A stretch of DNA of 49,781 nucleotides from Cellvibrio sp. 79 (GTDB lineage: Bacteria; Pseudomonadota; Gammaproteobacteria; Pseudomonadales; Cellvibrionaceae). The translations under genes were made by a program, and so were the position numbers. Where the stretch lies: NCBI GenBank assembly GCA_003056245.1, contig MVDH01000003.1, positions 610,166 to 659,946 of the forward strand. The letters run 5' to 3'. Positions 15,948-26,021 of this stretch are shown here, piece after piece; position 1 is the first letter of the stretch, and every line of letters begins with the position of its first letter. Under the pieces are notes generated by a model. That model searched no databases. It had not been told where the DNA came from and worked only from the letters and a program-made list of their open reading frames with translations.

Positions 15948-17759
15948 TCAATCCTCTTGCAATTGCATTGCCCACATCTGCGCATATTTTCCTTGCAGCG
16001 CCAATAGCTCGGTATGAGTGCCCTGTTCAACGACTTTGCCCGCTTCCAATACAATAATCCGATCCGCATCCACTACTGTGGATAAACGATGTGCAATAAC
16101 CAGTGTTGTATGACCGCTGGCTACTTCGCGCATGGCTTCAAGAATCGCCGCTTCGGAATTGGAATCCAACGCGCTGGTTGCTTCATCAAAAATTAAAATC
16201 GATGCACCTTTTAATAGCACGCGTGCAATAGCGATACGTTGTTTCTCACCACCGGAAACCTTTAACCCGCGTTCACCGACCAGGGTTTTATCGCCTTCCG
16301 GCAAGCTGTTAATAAAAGTCTCGAGATGGGCCATTTTTATGGCACGATCAATTTGTTCGTCACTCGCGACCGGATTTCCATACGCGATATTTTCACGGAT
16401 GCTGGTGTTAAACAGCACTGTATCCTGCGGAACAATCGCGATAGCGCGACGCAATGAATCGAGCGTAACACCGCGAATATCCTGGCCATCGATTAAAATT
16501 TTTCCACCATCAATGTCATAAAAGCGATAGAGCAAACGCGATAATGTGCTTTTACCAGCGCCCGAAGAACCCACAATCGCTACTTTGCTGCCCGCTGGAA
16601 TATGTAAATCTAGTTGCTGCAAAATCGCACGCTCTTTGTGATAACCAAAATCCACCTGCTGCCACTGGATTTCACCGCGCTTTACCTGCAATGGCTGTGC
16701 GTCATTTGCGTCGGTAATAGTTGAATTGCGTTTTAATAATGCCAGCATATTTTCCAGATCTGTTAATGAACGACGGATTTCGCGATACACAAACCCCAGA
16801 AAATTAAGCGGGATAAATAATTGGATCATGTAGGCATTTATCATCGCGAGATCGCCGAGCGTCATGGTTTTATCCAATACGCTTTGCGCTGCCATCCACA
16901 TCATCGCTGTCATGGCAAGTGCAATAATCAATGCTTGCCCGGAGTTAAGCGCTAACAAGGACATCCGGTTTTTTAATTTCGCGGATTCCCATTTTTCCAA
17001 AAATTTATCGTAGGTTTCTGCTTCGTAATTTTCATTATTGAAATATTTGACGGTTTCGTAATTTAGTAGGGAATCGATTGCGCGAGTGCTGGTTGATGAA
17101 TCGGCCTGGTTAGCTTCACGTACAAACTTGTTACGCCATTCGGTAGTGTAAATGGTGAATACCACATAAATCGCCACTGCCACTAATGTAATCACGGCGT
17201 ACCAGATTGAAAATGCGGCAGCAAAAATGATCGCCACCATTAAAATTTCAAACAATGTTGGAACGATATTGAACATTAAAAAACGCATCAAAAAACTGAT
17301 ACCGTTAGTGCCACGCTCAATGTCGCGACTTATACCGCCGGTTGCGCGATCAAGATGAAACGCCAATTCCAGGGAATGCAAATGCTTGAACACACGCAAA
17401 CCGATTTTGCGCATTGCATGTTCGGTGACGCGGCTAAATAATGCATCGCGGATTTCACCAAAAAATACGCTACCAAAACGCAGTGCACCGTAAAACAAAA
17501 TAAAAAAGGCGGGCAGCATTAACTCTGGCGAAATACTGCGGTCAACGCCATCAATAATATGTTTGAGCGCCCAGGGCATGACCAGCGTGGCGCCTTTGGC
17601 GGCAAGCAAGGCAAGTACTGCCAGCAATACCCGCCCTTTGAAATCCCATAAATAGGGCAGCAGGTAGTTCATACTTTGGCGCAAATTTACTTTCGGGCTT
17701 TCTTCCCGCGCTTCGTTATTGGGATGAACGGATAAACCGGAAGTGTGCATACCACGCAT
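15948..17759 (-). CDS. Atm1/ABCB7-type ABC exporter
   Basis: 603-residue half-transporter: six membrane spans in residues ~45-340, then an ATPase domain with Walker A GSSGAGKSTLSRL, signature KVSGGEKQRIAIARVL, Walker B ILIFDEATSALD and H-loop IAHRLST. The phrase DKTLVGERGLKVSGG and the membrane-domain segment ERGTNGISFL are typical of Atm1-like exporters, which move glutathione-linked or metal-related compounds out of the cytoplasm. That substrate class is inferred from family only. Met4 at 17750 is an alternative start. It converges on the lipoprotein gene. Confidence 0.87.
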   Translation of the reverse strand: MRGMHTSGLSVHPNNEAREESPKVNLRQSMNYLLPYLWDFKGRVLLAVLALLAAKGATLVMPWALKHIIDGVDRSISPELMLPAFFILFYGALRFGSVFFGEIRDALFSRVTEHAMRKIGLRVFKHLHSLELAFHLDRATGGISRDIERGTNGISFLMRFLMFNIVPTLFEILMVAIIFAAAFSIWYAVITLVAVAIYVVFTIYTTEWRNKFVREANQADSSTSTRAIDSLLNYETVKYFNNENYEAETYDKFLEKWESAKLKNRMSLLALNSGQALIIALAMTAMMWMAAQSVLDKTMTLGDLAMINAYMIQLFIPLNFLGFVYREIRRSLTDLENMLALLKRNSTITDANDAQPLQVKRGEIQWQQVDFGYHKERAILQQLDLHIPAGSKVAIVGSSGAGKSTLSRLLYRFYDIDGGKILIDGQDIRGVTLDSLRRAIAIVPQDTVLFNTSIRENIAYGNPVASDEQIDRAIKMAHLETFINSLPEGDKTLVGERGLKVSGGEKQRIAIARVLLKGASILIFDEATSALDSNSEAAILEAMREVASGHTTLVIAHRLSTVVDADRIIVLEAGKVVEQGTHTELLALQGKYAQMWAMQLQED

Positions 17760-17906
17760 AACGACAGCCTATAAATCGATGGGAGAAAATATTCATGCTA
17801 GCAGAATCCCCCTTATGGGACCGACACAAGTCAGTTTCAAGTGCTACCATAGACATCCTGATCCTACGTATCTAACTAATAGCATCCTTAACTCTCTATT
17901 CTTTTC

Positions 17907-18767
17907 ATGAAAATACCCAAACGATTACAACCTCTGGTCGATGATGGCCTGATTGATGAAGTTTATTATCAATTGATGAGCGGCAAGGAAGCACAAGTCT
18001 TCGTTGTCAGTGCCAATAACGAAGTGCGTTGCGCAAAGGTTTATAAAGAAGCCAATAAACGCAGCTTTAAACAAGCGGTGCAGTACCAGGAAGGGCGCAG
18101 TGTGCGCAATACCCGCCGCGCACGCGCGATGGCCAAAGGCACAAAATTTGGCCAGAAAGAAGCGGAAGAAGCCTGGTTAAATGCCGAAGTTGAAGCGCTG
18201 TATCGGCTGGCCCAGGCCGGTGTGCGTGTGCCTACACCTTACTGGTTTCTGGAAGGTGTATTGGTGATGGAGCTGGTCGTTGATGAAGATGGTGATCCGG
18301 CACCACGCCTGGATGATGTTGCGTTTGATGTTGAAACAGCGCGCGATTATCACGCACGTATGATGCAGGAAATTGTACGCATGCTTTGCGCCGGATTGGT
18401 TCACGGCGACCTGTCAGAATTTAATGTGTTGATCGACCACTCAGGCCCGGTTGTTATCGATCTGCCGCAAGCTGTCAATGCAGCAGGCAATAACAATGCG
18501 AAAATGATGTTGCTACGCGATGTGAATAATATGACCCAGTATTTCGGTCAATACGCGCCGGATTTATTAGTCACTCACTACGGCGAAGAAATCTGGAATT
18601 TATTTGAACACGGCAATTTACATCCCGAGGTAAAACTCACCGGCCAGTTTGCGCACAGCAATGTGGAAGCCGATATAGCGACCATGATGCGTATTATTGA
18701 AGATGCAAAACTGGAAGAGGAGGATCGCAAAGAGCGCGAGCGCATGGCGCGCGACGGCGAGTTTTAA
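17907..18767 (+). CDS. RIO1-family serine protein kinase
   Basis: 286 residues with a complete RIO kinase core: a short P-loop-like strand around SGKEAQVFVV, the catalytic lysine region RCAKVYK, the catalytic loop VHGDLSEFNVLI and the metal-binding VVIDLPQAV. The segment after the ATP-binding strand (RSVRNTRRARAMAKGTKFG) is the usual RIO1 flexible loop. Bacterial RIO kinases are poorly understood; the substrate is unknown. It stands alone and converges on the PhoQ-like kinase gene. Confidence 0.9.
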   Translation: MKIPKRLQPLVDDGLIDEVYYQLMSGKEAQVFVVSANNEVRCAKVYKEANKRSFKQAVQYQEGRSVRNTRRARAMAKGTKFGQKEAEEAWLNAEVEALYRLAQAGVRVPTPYWFLEGVLVMELVVDEDGDPAPRLDDVAFDVETARDYHARMMQEIVRMLCAGLVHGDLSEFNVLIDHSGPVVIDLPQAVNAAGNNNAKMMLLRDVNNMTQYFGQYAPDLLVTHYGEEIWNLFEHGNLHPEVKLTGQFAHSNVEADIATMMRIIEDAKLEEEDRKERERMARDGEF

Positions 18768-18798
18768 GTATCGTTTAAGGACAATTATTTAAGGATGA

Positions 18799-20139
18799 TT
18801 ATTTTTCAGAGCGCTTGACGGGTAATTCGATAACAACTCGCAAGCCACCAAAGGGGCTGGTATCGAGTGTGATTTCACCGCGACAATGCTCAACGATATC
18901 GCGTACTATACCCAACCCCAAGCCGTGCCCCTGAACCTGTTCATCTATTCTGGTACCGCGATTTAACACCTGCTCACGCAATTCCGGCGCTATGCCAGGG
19001 CCATCATCATCAATCGTAATGCGATAAACATGTTGCTCAAGCGCGATATTGATTTGTACTTTTTGCTGCGCCCATTTGCAGGCGTTATCCAATAAATTGC
19101 CCAGCAACTCCAGCATGTCTTCGCGATCCCAGGGCAAGCGCAATCCCGCGCTTGCCTGCCACTCCAGTTGTGAGTCGCGGCGATGGATTTGTTGCAAGGT
19201 GCTGCATAAATCCGGCAATTCTTTTGCGCACTCAAAATAAGCGCCAGGCAATGCTTCGCCGGCAAGGCGCGCGCGGCCCAATTCGCGGCTGATACGTTCC
19301 TGCATACTTTGTAATTGCTGGCGAAAACTATCGCGCAATTCCGGGTGATCATTCAATTCGTGGCGATTGGCGAGGCTGAATAAAATCGCCAGTGGTGTTT
19401 TTAACGCATGCCCCAGATTTCCCAGCGCATTGCGTGAGCGCCCGAGCGTATCTTCCGTATGCTGCAATAAATGGTTGAGCTGCTGCACGAGCGGCGCCAG
19501 TTCATCCGGCACTTGTTGATCCAGCTCGGTGCGCTGCCCTTGTTGCAGTTGCATAATTTGTTCTCGTACCTGTTCCAGTGGTTGCAGGGCGCGGCGCACC
19601 AGAAAACGCTGGATTAATACCAACAAGATTAACGCCCCACATCCGATTGCCGCTCCGATCCATTGCATGGTGCGGAAACTTTTTAACATCGGGGTGTAAT
19701 CTTGTGCGACGACAATCTGGATAGCTTTTCCATAGCGGCGAAAATCAGCGCGATAAATGAGTAACTCTTGCGCTTGGGGGCCATCCACGAGATTTTTTTG
19801 CAATCCCGATTTCACCGGCGGTGTGAGTTCGTAATCCCAGGAAGAACGCGAGCGCCAATATTGGTCGGGTAATACTACGACAAAATATTCACCGGAAAAC
19901 GGGCGCTGGTAACTGGCGGAAATTCGCTGTTGATCCAGTTCAATACCATTAGCGCCGCGCACAATTGCAGCGAGCAATGTTTGCGCTTCATTGTGTAGAT
20001 GGGTTTGTAAATAGCGACGCAACCCCTGATCAAATAACCAAAGACTTGATTGAGCGAGTATTAGCCCGGCAATAATCAATACACTGATTAACCCCAGGCT
20101 CAATCGTTGCTGGATAGAATTTATAGCGCGTTTAAACAA
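18799..20139 (-). CDS. PhoQ-like sensor histidine kinase
   Basis: About 446 residues. Two membrane spans flank a periplasmic domain of about 120 residues; then HAMP, HisKA with the motif NLGHALKTPLAI (the SLKTPLA form of PhoQ), and an HATPase with NLLDNACKWA, DDDGPGI and GHGLGLGI. I place the start at TTG 20139, which has AGGA seven bases upstream and begins just before the first membrane helix. The frame is open to 20199, but that overlaps the regulator gene by 50 bases. It is last in a PepSY-PepSY-regulator-kinase operon. Confidence 0.88.
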   Translation of the reverse strand: MFKRAINSIQQRLSLGLISVLIIAGLILAQSSLWLFDQGLRRYLQTHLHNEAQTLLAAIVRGANGIELDQQRISASYQRPFSGEYFVVVLPDQYWRSRSSWDYELTPPVKSGLQKNLVDGPQAQELLIYRADFRRYGKAIQIVVAQDYTPMLKSFRTMQWIGAAIGCGALILLVLIQRFLVRRALQPLEQVREQIMQLQQGQRTELDQQVPDELAPLVQQLNHLLQHTEDTLGRSRNALGNLGHALKTPLAILFSLANRHELNDHPELRDSFRQQLQSMQERISRELGRARLAGEALPGAYFECAKELPDLCSTLQQIHRRDSQLEWQASAGLRLPWDREDMLELLGNLLDNACKWAQQKVQINIALEQHVYRITIDDDGPGIAPELREQVLNRGTRIDEQVQGHGLGLGIVRDIVEHCRGEITLDTSPFGGLRVVIELPVKRSEK

Positions 20140-20149
20140 ATGATATTCC

Positions 20150-20818
20150 TTATACAGAATTTTTTTGCAGGCGATATCCTTGCCCGCGTTTGGTTTCAAT
20201 AATGTCCTTACCTAATTTGCGCCGCAAATGATTCACGTGCACTTCAATCACATTGGAATCCCGTTCCGTCTCACCATCATAGAGGTGATCATGCAATTGG
20301 CTTTTGGAAATAATCTGGCCTTCATGCAACATTAAATAACGCAACAAACTAAATTCTGCAGCCGTCAGTTCAATCGATTCATTATTTTTTAACGCACACT
20401 GACGCGCCTCATCCAACTGCACACCGCCGGCGTGCAATTGCGGTTGGTTAACTTGCCCATGCGCGCGTCGCAATAATGCTTGTATACGCAGCTGCAATTC
20501 TTCCGGATGAAAGGGTTTGGTTAGATAATCATCCGCGCCCGCTTTTAATCCTTCAATGCGCTCGGCCCAATGATCGCGCGCGGTGAGGATTAGCACCGGA
20601 CGTAACATTTGTGTTGCGCGCCATTCGCGCAAAATTTCCAGGCCGGATTTTCCCGGCAACCCCAAATCCAGCAGAATTAAATCGTAAGGCTCAACGGCAC
20701 CTTGAATTAACGCATCGCGGCCATCTGCCAACCAATCCACCGCATAACCGGCGCGTTTTAAATCTGCGGTTAACTCATCAGCCAGCGCAACATTGTCTTC
20801 GACGATCAGGATTCGCAT
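20150..20818 (-). CDS. OmpR/PhoP-family response regulator
   Basis: 222 residues: E7-D8 acidic pocket, phospho-acceptor D51 (LLDLGLPG), Thr in LTARDHW and Lys in LTKPFHPEE. The C-terminal winged helix contains [16 protein letters not shown] and the final RGQGYRL. Its ATG overlaps the stop of the preceding PepSY gene as TAATG, so translation is coupled. Partner of the kinase 11 bases downstream. Confidence 0.93.
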   Translation of the reverse strand: MRILIVEDNVALADELTADLKRAGYAVDWLADGRDALIQGAVEPYDLILLDLGLPGKSGLEILREWRATQMLRPVLILTARDHWAERIEGLKAGADDYLTKPFHPEELQLRIQALLRRAHGQVNQPQLHAGGVQLDEARQCALKNNESIELTAAEFSLLRYLMLHEGQIISKSQLHDHLYDGETERDSNVIEVHVNHLRRKLGKDIIETKRGQGYRLQKNSV

Positions 20819-21117
20819 TAATCTTCCTCTTCGTCTTTCAAAATTTTTCCGGTGCTCGCATCGATTTCCAATTCGCGCACTACGCCATCGCGCGTGGCCA
20901 ATTCCACGTCGTAAATATAGATATCATCATCCTCTTCCAGTTCAACTTCGAGCAAACTGGCGTTGGGATGGCGGCTTTCCACCAGCGACAATAATTGCTC
21001 CAGCGGAATAATACGGCCCTGCGCACGCAGGCGCAGGGCTTCATCTTGCGACAAATCGCGCGCGTTCACACTACCGGTGAGCGTCAGGAATAACAGCACG
21101 CGCGTTAACGATTTCAT
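20818..21117 (-). CDS. PepSY-domain exported protein (second copy)
   Basis: 99 residues with a Sec signal (cleavage about residue 19, SVNA) and one PepSY domain: [14 protein letters not shown], a central strand pair rich in Glu/Asp, and the closing [18 protein letters not shown]. PepSY proteins in the periplasm often modulate sensor kinases or peptidases. Co-transcription with a PhoQ-like pair suggests it feeds signal to the kinase or is its regulon member. Confidence 0.85.
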   Translation of the reverse strand: MKSLTRVLLFLTLTGSVNARDLSQDEALRLRAQGRIIPLEQLLSLVESRHPNASLLEVELEEDDDIYIYDVELATRDGVVRELEIDASTGKILKDEEED

Positions 21118-21148
21118 CGTTGTTCCTCATCTATTAGGTCGAGGGATA

Positions 21149-21457
21149 TTAATCATCCTGATGGTCTTTCAATACTTCGCCCGTTGCGGCATCCAACTCA
21201 AGATCCCACTCTACGCCCTGGGCATCCACGACTTCCAGTTGATAGATGTAGCGGCCCCACTCATTTTCCAGTTCGGTTTCGCGGATCACACCGCCGGGAT
21301 GTTTGGCCAAGGCCGTTTCATTGAGTTTTTCAAAAGCCTGGATGCTACCAGAATCGCGCAGTTTCAGCGCTTCATCCGGCCCCAAATCACGGGCATTGGC
21401 GGCAACAGCAAGGCTGGTCAGGGTTACGCTGGCGATAATTAAGGTTGTCAGTTTCAT
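21149..21457 (-). CDS. PepSY-domain exported protein (first copy)
   Basis: 102 residues from ATG 21457, which has AGGA eight bases upstream; the ATG at 21472 has none. Signal peptide to about residue 22 (VAANA), then a PepSY domain: DLGPDEALKLRDSG and the closing LELDAATGEVLKDHQDD. It is clearly a paralogue of the next gene (same DEALRLR/DEALKLR and [16 protein letters not shown] blocks), so the pair arose by tandem duplication. It is the first gene of the operon, about 40 bases downstream of a palindrome. Confidence 0.85.
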   Translation of the reverse strand: MKLTTLIIASVTLTSLAVAANARDLGPDEALKLRDSGSIQAFEKLNETALAKHPGGVIRETELENEWGRYIYQLEVVDAQGVEWDLELDAATGEVLKDHQDD

Positions 21458-21495
21458 GGTGAAGTTCCTCATTCGGGTTTAATGGGTTAAGGCGG

Positions 21496-21516
21496 TGATC
21501 AATCGGGTATTGATCA
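21496..21516. promoter_or_regulatory. Palindrome upstream of the PepSY/two-component operon
   Basis: Perfect inverted repeat TGATCAAT-CGGGT-ATTGATCA, 39 bases upstream of the first PepSY start. It may be an operator for this operon or for the divergent peptidase gene; which protein binds it is unknown. Confidence 0.5.
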
Positions 21517-21723
21517 ATGTCGACAGGTTCAGAATAAGGGCGCTGGATTAAATGAAACTTAATTTCAGGAGGATGATTGACGCCTAAAACATGCCTGTAG
21601 ATACTGCGCACATTGCAGGTTTGCATTGCTTGAGAAGAGGAAGCCAATTGGGCGGAATGCCCCGGGGAGCCAGACATTCAAGGAGCGAAACTGTATGGAA
21701 TCAACAACTCACGGACATCCTCT

Positions 21724-23697
21724 ATGCAACTTCACACGTCTATCCGGCTACGTGCATTACTGGCAAGTGGCCTGGCATTTATGCTCGGCACCTTCATCCC
21801 ATTGGCTAGCGCCACAGAAGCTGCTGCCAAACACACTCCCTTACCGCTCGATGCTTTTTATAAAGATGCATTAATCGAAGATATAGAGTTATCGCCCGAT
21901 GGTACCCATCTGTTGGCGCTAAAAAATATCGATGGCAATACCGTCATCATGGTGATTGAACTCGCTACCGACAAAACGTTTTATCCCGTCAAAACCGATA
22001 ACAAACAATTCAAGTTCAACTGGGTAACGTGGGCGAATAATGATCGCCTGTTAATGAGTTTGCGTTTTGATAGCCGCATGACCAACGGCGTGAAATATAT
22101 GCAGACGCGCTTGCTGGCAACCGATGCCAAGCAGCCATCCAAAATGATTACCCTGGTAAAACCGGATGACGATGCCGATGGCTGGATCAGCCAATATCAG
22201 GACAACATTATCAGCATGACGCCGGATGACCCCGATCATGTGCTCATCAGCGTTGACCGCGAAGTGCCGCAGCATCAAACCGTTTACCAGGCCAACGTTA
22301 ATACCGGTAAGTTAAAGCGTGTGAAAAAACATTCGGCAACGGTACGCTCCTGGTATGCCGATCGTGCGGGCAATGTGCGCGTGGGCGAACATTACGACGA
22401 TAAAAAACGCAAAGTGACTTATAAAGTGCTCGATCCCAATAGCAACGAGTGGGTAGTGGGTTGGGAATACATCGTGTTTGATGAACCGGATATCAACATC
22501 GCCGGATTTGGCCACAACCCGAACGAATTATTTATTTTTGCCGACCATGAAGGTCGCCAGGCTCTGTTCAAGGCTGACCTTTCCAAACCCGGTTTCCCCA
22601 AGGAATTAATATTGAGCGACCCCAACTACGATGTAAGTGGCCGTTTGATTTATTCTGCCGCCCACAAAGAAGTCGTAGGGATTTATTACAACGATGGCAG
22701 TTCCAAAAGTATCTTCTGGAACAAAGAATTCAAAGCGTTCCAGGGTGGTCTGGATAAAGCAATGCCCGACACCACTAACTACATTGCCAGCATGAGTGCC
22801 GATGCGCGCAAATACATTTTGTACACCTCCAACAGCACCAATCCCGGCACGTATTTTTATGGCGACCGCGATACCAAAACCCTCACTCATCTCGCCAGCG
22901 CTTATCCGCAATTAACGGAAGATGTCCTTATCGCCAAAGAATCGCGCCATTTCAAAGCGCGCGATGGGTTGGAACTGGAGGGATTTTTATCGCTGCCGAA
23001 AAATTTTGCCAATAAACCAACAGCGGCCATTATTCTTCCGCACGGTGGCCCCATGAGTGAAGACGGCAAAAGCTTCGATATGTTTTCCACCTTTATGGCA
23101 AATCGCGGTTATGTCGTGTTCCAACCGAACTTCCGTGGCTCATCGGGTTACGGCCACGATTTCATGATGCAAGCGGTCGGTGGTTACGGTTTGGAAATGC
23201 AAGATGACCTTGAAGATTCGGTGAAATACCTGGTCGATCAAAAAATTGCCGATCCAAAACGCGTATGTATTGTCGGTGCAAGTTACGGTGGTTACGCCGC
23301 ACTGATGGGCGTGGCCAAAACTCCTGATTTATTTCAGTGCGCCGTCAGTTTTGCCGGCATGTCAGACCTGATCAAAATGAGCAATAACTTCCGCTACTTC
23401 ACCAACAAAAATACTGCGCGGAAACAATTTGGTGAGGACAGGGGACAACTTAAGGAAACCTCACCCGTGCGCCTGGTTGAGCGCATTAAGGCACCCGTGT
23501 TATTGATCCACGGTAAAGATGATTCGATAGTCCCGGTTGATCAAAGCCGGGTGATGGCTAGCGCCCTCAAAGGTGAAGGCAAAGTATACGAATATATTGA
23601 GCTGGAAGATGGTACCCACTATCTGGATTACCTGCCGGATCGCAAGCAAACATTCGAAGCAATCGATAAGTTCCTGAACAAATATCTACCACTGTAA
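21724..23697 (+). CDS. Exported S9-family prolyl oligopeptidase / dipeptidyl aminopeptidase-like
   Basis: 657 residues. A Sec signal runs to about residue 30 (PLASA). A beta-propeller region at ~50-400 with repeated DG/ND turns is followed by an alpha/beta-hydrolase domain. The catalytic triad is visible: S520 in GASYGGYAAL, D600 in GKDDSIVP and H632 in DGTHYL; the oxyanion region is LPHGGPMSED. It should trim peptides in the periplasm. It stands alone, with a terminator-like hairpin 25 bases after the stop. Confidence 0.9.
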   Translation: MQLHTSIRLRALLASGLAFMLGTFIPLASATEAAAKHTPLPLDAFYKDALIEDIELSPDGTHLLALKNIDGNTVIMVIELATDKTFYPVKTDNKQFKFNWVTWANNDRLLMSLRFDSRMTNGVKYMQTRLLATDAKQPSKMITLVKPDDDADGWISQYQDNIISMTPDDPDHVLISVDREVPQHQTVYQANVNTGKLKRVKKHSATVRSWYADRAGNVRVGEHYDDKKRKVTYKVLDPNSNEWVVGWEYIVFDEPDINIAGFGHNPNELFIFADHEGRQALFKADLSKPGFPKELILSDPNYDVSGRLIYSAAHKEVVGIYYNDGSSKSIFWNKEFKAFQGGLDKAMPDTTNYIASMSADARKYILYTSNSTNPGTYFYGDRDTKTLTHLASAYPQLTEDVLIAKESRHFKARDGLELEGFLSLPKNFANKPTAAIILPHGGPMSEDGKSFDMFSTFMANRGYVVFQPNFRGSSGYGHDFMMQAVGGYGLEMQDDLEDSVKYLVDQKIADPKRVCIVGASYGGYAALMGVAKTPDLFQCAVSFAGMSDLIKMSNNFRYFTNKNTARKQFGEDRGQLKETSPVRLVERIKAPVLLIHGKDDSIVPVDQSRVMASALKGEGKVYEYIELEDGTHYLDYLPDRKQTFEAIDKFLNKYLPL

Positions 23698-23721
23698 CGC
23701 CCTATCGCTGAACTTCGATTT

Positions 23722-23752
23722 AAATTGTGCGCTCCATACGGGGCGCAATTTT
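23722..23752 (+). terminator. Terminator-like hairpin after the S9 peptidase gene
   Basis: Imperfect stem AAATTG(T)GCGC(T)CC against GGGGCGCAATTT, followed by a T-run. The bulges lower certainty, but position and tail fit an intrinsic terminator. Confidence 0.7.
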
Positions 23753-23889
23753 TACGCGCCAACTTTGGTTTTATTTACACCTTTTTTCACAAAACTGAAC
23801 AAAGTTTCACAACTTAATAAACTTCCCATTTTTATACTTGTCACCTGTGTCTCAGGACTTTCGTATTCCAAGCAAGGTGATAACTGCTC

Positions 23890-24900
23890 ATGACCCCAGA
23901 GTTTCGTTTTCCCGGCAGTACCCACCTTCCGGCTAATGCGCCGGTGCAACGCCCATTGCGCCTGATTCATTTTGTTGCCGACGATTCACAAGCCATCCAA
24001 CCTGCCGTGCTTAAATTGGTTCGCTCTACTGAAAATGTCCCTGAATTAAAAACCATGCTAGTGCTGGATAAAGCATTCAACAATGGCAAACCCCGTGGCA
24101 TCAAGGACACATCGTTTAAACAAATGGAAAGCTGGTCGACCATCGGTCGCACTTATGAATTTTATCGTTTTTGCCGCCATTACCAACCAGACGCCGTGTT
24201 CATTCACAGTGAACAAAATACTGCCTGGTGTCGCTACGCCAGTTTGCAGGCCGGCACGGCACGGGTTATCCATATCAATGAACAACTGCGCCAGCAAATT
24301 CCCTACAGCATCGACCTGAGTCATTTTAACAAGGCCGATGAAGTACCTCTGAGCTTGCGCATTCCCGGCATTATTATGCCCAGCGGTTTTAACGATCAGT
24401 TTCATTTGCAATTAATTCGTGCGCTGGCATGCCTGCGTGAAAAACGTTTATCACCGCGGGTATTTTTAACTGGTCCGGGCACGCGCAAGGCGCAAGAAGC
24501 TGCGCACCAATTAGGCTATGCATTGGGTTTGGACAAGCAATTGCGAATTGCATCGCACTGCGGCAATTTGCCCTTTTTATTAATGCATCACCAACTTTCC
24601 GTTATTGGCAATCCGGATAAAAACCCTATGCTTGTCGCCCAGTCGATGGCTGCGGGTTGCGCCACCCTGGGGATCACTCCTGCTAACACACCATCGCTGA
24701 TTCAACATGGTAACGATGGCATCTTATTCGCGAGCGACTCGCCCGAATTACTTGCCGAGAAGCTGGAAGATTTGTTACAAAATTCCAGTTATGCCCAACA
24801 ACTAGCGCGTCAGGCACGTTTGCGTGCGCAAGAAAATTTTTCTTTGCCGCACATGCATAAGGCCTATACGGACATGTATCTTGCAGTCACAGGAACATAA
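23890..24900 (+). CDS. GT-B fold glycosyltransferase (GT4-like)
   Basis: 336 residues. The C-terminal half has a GT4-like donor-binding pattern: NPDKNPMLVAQSMAAGCATLGI, then SLIQHGNDGILFASDSPELLAEKLEDLL, including the acidic-to-Gly turn typical of GT4 enzymes. The N-terminal half is divergent and shorter than usual. AAGGTGA precedes the ATG. Neighbours give no pathway hint, so donor and acceptor remain unknown. Confidence 0.75.
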   Translation: MTPEFRFPGSTHLPANAPVQRPLRLIHFVADDSQAIQPAVLKLVRSTENVPELKTMLVLDKAFNNGKPRGIKDTSFKQMESWSTIGRTYEFYRFCRHYQPDAVFIHSEQNTAWCRYASLQAGTARVIHINEQLRQQIPYSIDLSHFNKADEVPLSLRIPGIIMPSGFNDQFHLQLIRALACLREKRLSPRVFLTGPGTRKAQEAAHQLGYALGLDKQLRIASHCGNLPFLLMHHQLSVIGNPDKNPMLVAQSMAAGCATLGITPANTPSLIQHGNDGILFASDSPELLAEKLEDLLQNSSYAQQLARQARLRAQENFSLPHMHKAYTDMYLAVTGT

Positions 24901-25162
24901 TGACTTAGCGTTATGGTTGGAAAAATATCCCCATCTTTCTGCTAATGCACGTTTCACATTTGCACATTTTTGCGTGCGCACTCATATTTTTGTAAGCAAG
25001 TAATTGCGCAAAAGATCCGGCGATAAAAGACCGAATATGAGTATTTACCGCCAGCATTTTCATAGTCACATCCGGTGGGACAAACCGCGTATGTGCCGGG
25101 AATACATTAAACGCGACCATCCTTGTCACAGCAATCGATTTGCACTAATCGATTTTCAATAA

Positions 25163-25918
25163 TCACAACATCATGCCACCGGAAATTTCAATTCGCTGGG
25201 CGTTAATCCAGCGATTACTCTCTGATAACAGTAACGCAATTGCCGGCCCGATATCATCCGGCAACCCTACACGCCCCAATGCGGTATAAGAGGCAATTTG
25301 CTGGTTGAGTTGTTCGTTGTCGCGCACATTGCCGCCACCAAAATCCGTTTCAATTGCACCCGGCGCCACCACATTCACTGCAATACCGCGCGCGCCCAAT
25401 TCTTTCGCCATATAGCGGCTCAATACTTCAATGCCGCCTTTCATCGCCGCGTAGGCGGAATAACCGGGATAACAAAAACGTGCGAGGCCGGTTGATATGT
25501 TCACAATACGCCCGCCATTTTTAATCAGCGGCAATAATTTTTGCGTGAGAAAAAATGTGCCCTTGAGATGGATATTCATCAACAAATCAAATTGTTCTTC
25601 TGTGGTTTCGGCAAAGCTCGCATGCACACCGATTCCTGCATTGTTTATTAAAAAATCAAAATCCTTACGCTGCCATTGCGCGTCCAGAATTCCTGCCAGT
25701 TGATCCGCAAACGCGCCAAAATTTTTACTATTTCCCACATCCAGTTGCAGAGCCGCCGCTTTTCCTCCCAAAGCCTGCACCTCGGCAACAACTGCCTCGG
25801 CTTCCGTTTGCTTGCTGTTATAGGTGAGGACCATATCCACCCCTTGTCTAGCCAGCGCCAATACCGTGTTTTTACCTAGACCACGGCTGCCGCCGGTCAC
25901 TATTGCAATCTTGCTCAT
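25163..25918 (-). CDS. SDR-family NAD(P)-dependent oxidoreductase
   Basis: 251 residues with a classical short-chain dehydrogenase layout: cofactor motif TGGSRGLGK near residue 8, NNAG at about 91, catalytic Ser in NISTGLA, Tyr and Lys in YSAYAAMKGG (YxxxK), and the C-terminal ISGGMML. Substrate unknown. It is divergent from a LysR regulator across ~115 bases, an arrangement that usually means the regulator controls it. Confidence 0.9.
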   Translation of the reverse strand: MSKIAIVTGGSRGLGKNTVLALARQGVDMVLTYNSKQTEAEAVVAEVQALGGKAAALQLDVGNSKNFGAFADQLAGILDAQWQRKDFDFLINNAGIGVHASFAETTEEQFDLLMNIHLKGTFFLTQKLLPLIKNGGRIVNISTGLARFCYPGYSAYAAMKGGIEVLSRYMAKELGARGIAVNVVAPGAIETDFGGGNVRDNEQLNQQIASYTALGRVGLPDDIGPAIALLLSESNRWINAQRIEISGGMML

Positions 25919-26002
25919 AACTGCCTCACTTGTCGGTTGGTGTTAGTGAGGCCAGTTTATTGCTCGATTATTTTTCGATAAACCCGCAAATAATGATTAG
26001 AC

Positions 26003-26021
26003 TGTTCACAAAATCCGAACA
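26003..26021. promoter_or_regulatory. Possible LysR operator between SDR and LysR genes
   Basis: Perfect inverted repeat TGTTC-N9-GAACA ending 13 bases before the LysR start. Dyads of this kind in divergent LysR/target spacers are typical autoregulatory sites. Confidence 0.45.

Noticed and set aside
24911..25129. 72-codon minus-strand ORF between the GT4 and SDR genes
   Set aside because: No ribosome binding site and no family resemblance; the composition looks random.
25037..25162. 41-codon plus-strand ORF (MSIYRQHFHSHIRWDKPR) before the SDR stop
   Set aside because: No clear ribosome binding site, His/Arg-rich composition unlike the neighbours and no recognisable domain; I treat it as chance.
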